This document shows, in pieces, positions 5,837 through 6,092 of a stretch of 6,092 nucleotides of DNA. The notes below the pieces were generated by a model. That model made no database searches. It was not told where the DNA came from and saw only the letters and a list, made by a program, of their open reading frames with translations. The DNA lies in NCBI GenBank assembly GCA_017378975.1, contig JAFNXT010000250.1, positions 1-6,092 on the forward strand, written 5' to 3'. The DNA comes from Oscillospiraceae bacterium (GTDB lineage: Bacteria > Bacillota > Clostridia > Oscillospirales > Oscillospiraceae). Within the stretch, counting starts at the first letter, position 1, and the number at the start of each line of letters is the position of its first letter. The position numbers were made by a program, and so were the translations under genes.

Positions 5837-5858
5837 ATGAACGTTCCGTAACGTTCAT
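5837..5858. promoter_or_regulatory. Candidate operator: 9-bp inverted repeat upstream of the operon promoter
   Basis: ATGAACGTT (5837-5845) and AACGTTCAT (5850-5858) form a perfect inverted repeat with a 4-bp spacer, CCGT. Each half contains the self-complementary AACGTT, so the site also reads as a direct repeat. It ends 11 bp upstream of the -35 box. Size and symmetry suit a dimeric helix-turn-helix regulator such as a TetR-type protein. The regulator is unknown. Confidence 0.55.
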
Positions 5859-5901
5859 CAGCGTTTCGGTAAACCCATAAACTATCGTTTGGCTTTTTGA
5901 C

Positions 5902-5955
5902 AAATGCAAAATGCAGGATGCAGAATGCACAATTTGCATTGTGCATCCTGCATTC
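5902..5955. repeat. Palindromic heptad repeat array (NNATGCA x4, then TGCATNN x3)
   Basis: Four 7-bp units AAATGCA, AAATGCA, GGATGCA, GAATGCA (5902-5929) are followed by CAATT and three inverse units TGCATTG, TGCATCC, TGCATTC (5935-5955). The array folds into a long hairpin: 13 bp (5910-5922 with 5942-5954), a G.G mismatch, then 6 bp (5924-5929 with 5935-5940) around loop CAATT. A shifted register pairs 5925-5933 with 5938-5946. No T-run follows on either strand, so it is not a standard terminator. It resembles short dispersed palindromes of bacterial intergenic regions. Confidence 0.8.
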
Positions 5956-5992
5956 GTCCATCCGAACTCGCCGTCAGTCCAAAAACGTGATC

Positions 5993-6011
5993 GATATCCG
6001 GTGAGGATATC
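5993..6011. promoter_or_regulatory. Candidate operator: GATATCC/GGATATC inverted repeat
   Basis: GATATCC (5993-5999) and GGATATC (6005-6011) form a perfect 7-bp inverted repeat with a 5-bp spacer, GGTGA. It ends 4 bp upstream of the -35 box of the plus-strand promoter, a usual place for an activator or an autoregulatory protein. No regulator can be named. Confidence 0.45.
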
Positions 6012-6015
6012 CCCC

Positions 6016-6044
6016 TTGCGCTTCGCCCCGAACCGTGATACACT
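6016..6044 (+). promoter_or_regulatory. Candidate sigma-A promoter for the divergent plus-strand gene
   Basis: TTGCGC (6016-6021), 17 bp, then TACACT (6039-6044). The hexamers are weaker than those of the other promoters here, which fits a regulated promoter. Transcription would begin near 6051, about 24 nt before the ATG. Confidence 0.6.
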
Positions 6045-6074
6045 CTCCTCAGAAAAACATCAGGAGGTGCCTCC

Positions 6075-6092
6075 ATGACCAAACGCTCCCCC
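6075..6092 (+). CDS. Start of a divergent plus-strand gene, product unknown, partial
   Basis: ATG at 6075 is followed by five codons (MTKRSP) before the window ends. The start is supported by a full-consensus AGGAGGT at 6062-6068, 6 nt upstream, and by the promoter at 6016-6044. Six residues do not allow a product call. The Lys/Arg-containing start and the divergent position next to inverted repeats would suit a transcription regulator, but that is only a guess. Confidence 0.62.

Larger units (their letters stand above)
5767..6074. other. Divergent intergenic region between the operon and the plus-strand gene
   Basis: These 308 bases hold no credible gene but are densely structured: the operon promoter, an inverted repeat just upstream of it, a palindromic heptad array, a second inverted repeat, and the promoter and ribosome binding site of the divergent plus-strand gene. 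Only about 5859-5901 and 5956-5992 show nothing I can interpret. Confidence 0.75.

Noticed and set aside
5902..5955. CRISPR-like array
   Set aside because: Units are 7 bp, contiguous and partly inverted, with no unique spacers; no cas gene is present.
6062..6074. GGAGG-TG-CCTCC palindrome at the ribosome binding site of the plus-strand gene
   Set aside because: A 2-nt loop cannot close this stem, so it would not sequester the site as an intramolecular hairpin.
5882..6082. Minus-strand open frame of 66 codons
   Set aside because: It runs through the heptad array and the promoter and ribosome binding site of the divergent gene; its Cys-rich C-terminal part is only a translation of the repeat.

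Overview
The window looks like a chromosomal segment of a high-GC Clostridia (Bacillota), most likely an Oscillospiraceae-type gut anaerobe. The grounds are AGGAGG-type ribosome binding sites, sigma-A promoters with 17-bp spacers, U-tract terminators, a Clostridia-style lipoprotein (LCAC lipobox), a YwaF-type membrane protein and strong GC bias at third codon positions. The species cannot be named from this sequence. All complete genes lie on the minus strand; only a six-codon gene start at the right edge is on the plus strand.

From left to right: (1) positions 1-867 carry the N-terminal 289 residues of an ABC transporter ATPase of the nucleoside/simple-sugar type (partner of BMP-family binding proteins), cut by the left edge. 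It is preceded by a roughly 150-nt leader that can fold into a multi-helix structure with mutually exclusive pairings. (2) Positions 1111-1154 are a strong terminator, followed upstream by an Apt/Xpt-like phosphoribosyltransferase (1166-1720), so a purine-type salvage enzyme sits next to a probable nucleoside importer. (3) Positions 1741-1787 are a compact dual-use element: the terminator hairpin of the next gene contains the -10 box of a near-perfect promoter (TTGACA, 17 bp, TATGAT) for the phosphoribosyltransferase, and the -35 box overlaps the stop codon of the upstream gene. (4) Positions 1784-3052 encode a CPA-type cation:proton antiporter with its own promoter (3086-3114).

(5) Positions 3161-5826 hold a self-contained three-gene operon with one promoter at the start and one terminator at the end: a YwaF/TMEM164-type membrane protein (4996-5766), a membrane-anchored SGNH-like protein with Cys at the usual Ser position (3910-4980), and a small lipoprotein with an internal duplication (3371-3895). 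Gaps between the genes are 14-15 nt, so they are probably made together and act at the cell envelope. The operon has no established function that I recognise, and it is the best candidate here for an undescribed system. An acyl-transfer or lipid-remodelling role is my inference, not something the sequence proves.

(6) The right-hand intergenic region (5767-6074) separates this operon from a divergent plus-strand gene. It holds the operon promoter, a 9-bp inverted repeat built from two AACGTT palindromes, a palindromic array of heptads (NNATGCA, then TGCATNN), a second inverted repeat (GATATCC/GGATATC), and a promoter plus ribosome binding site for the plus-strand gene that starts at 6075.
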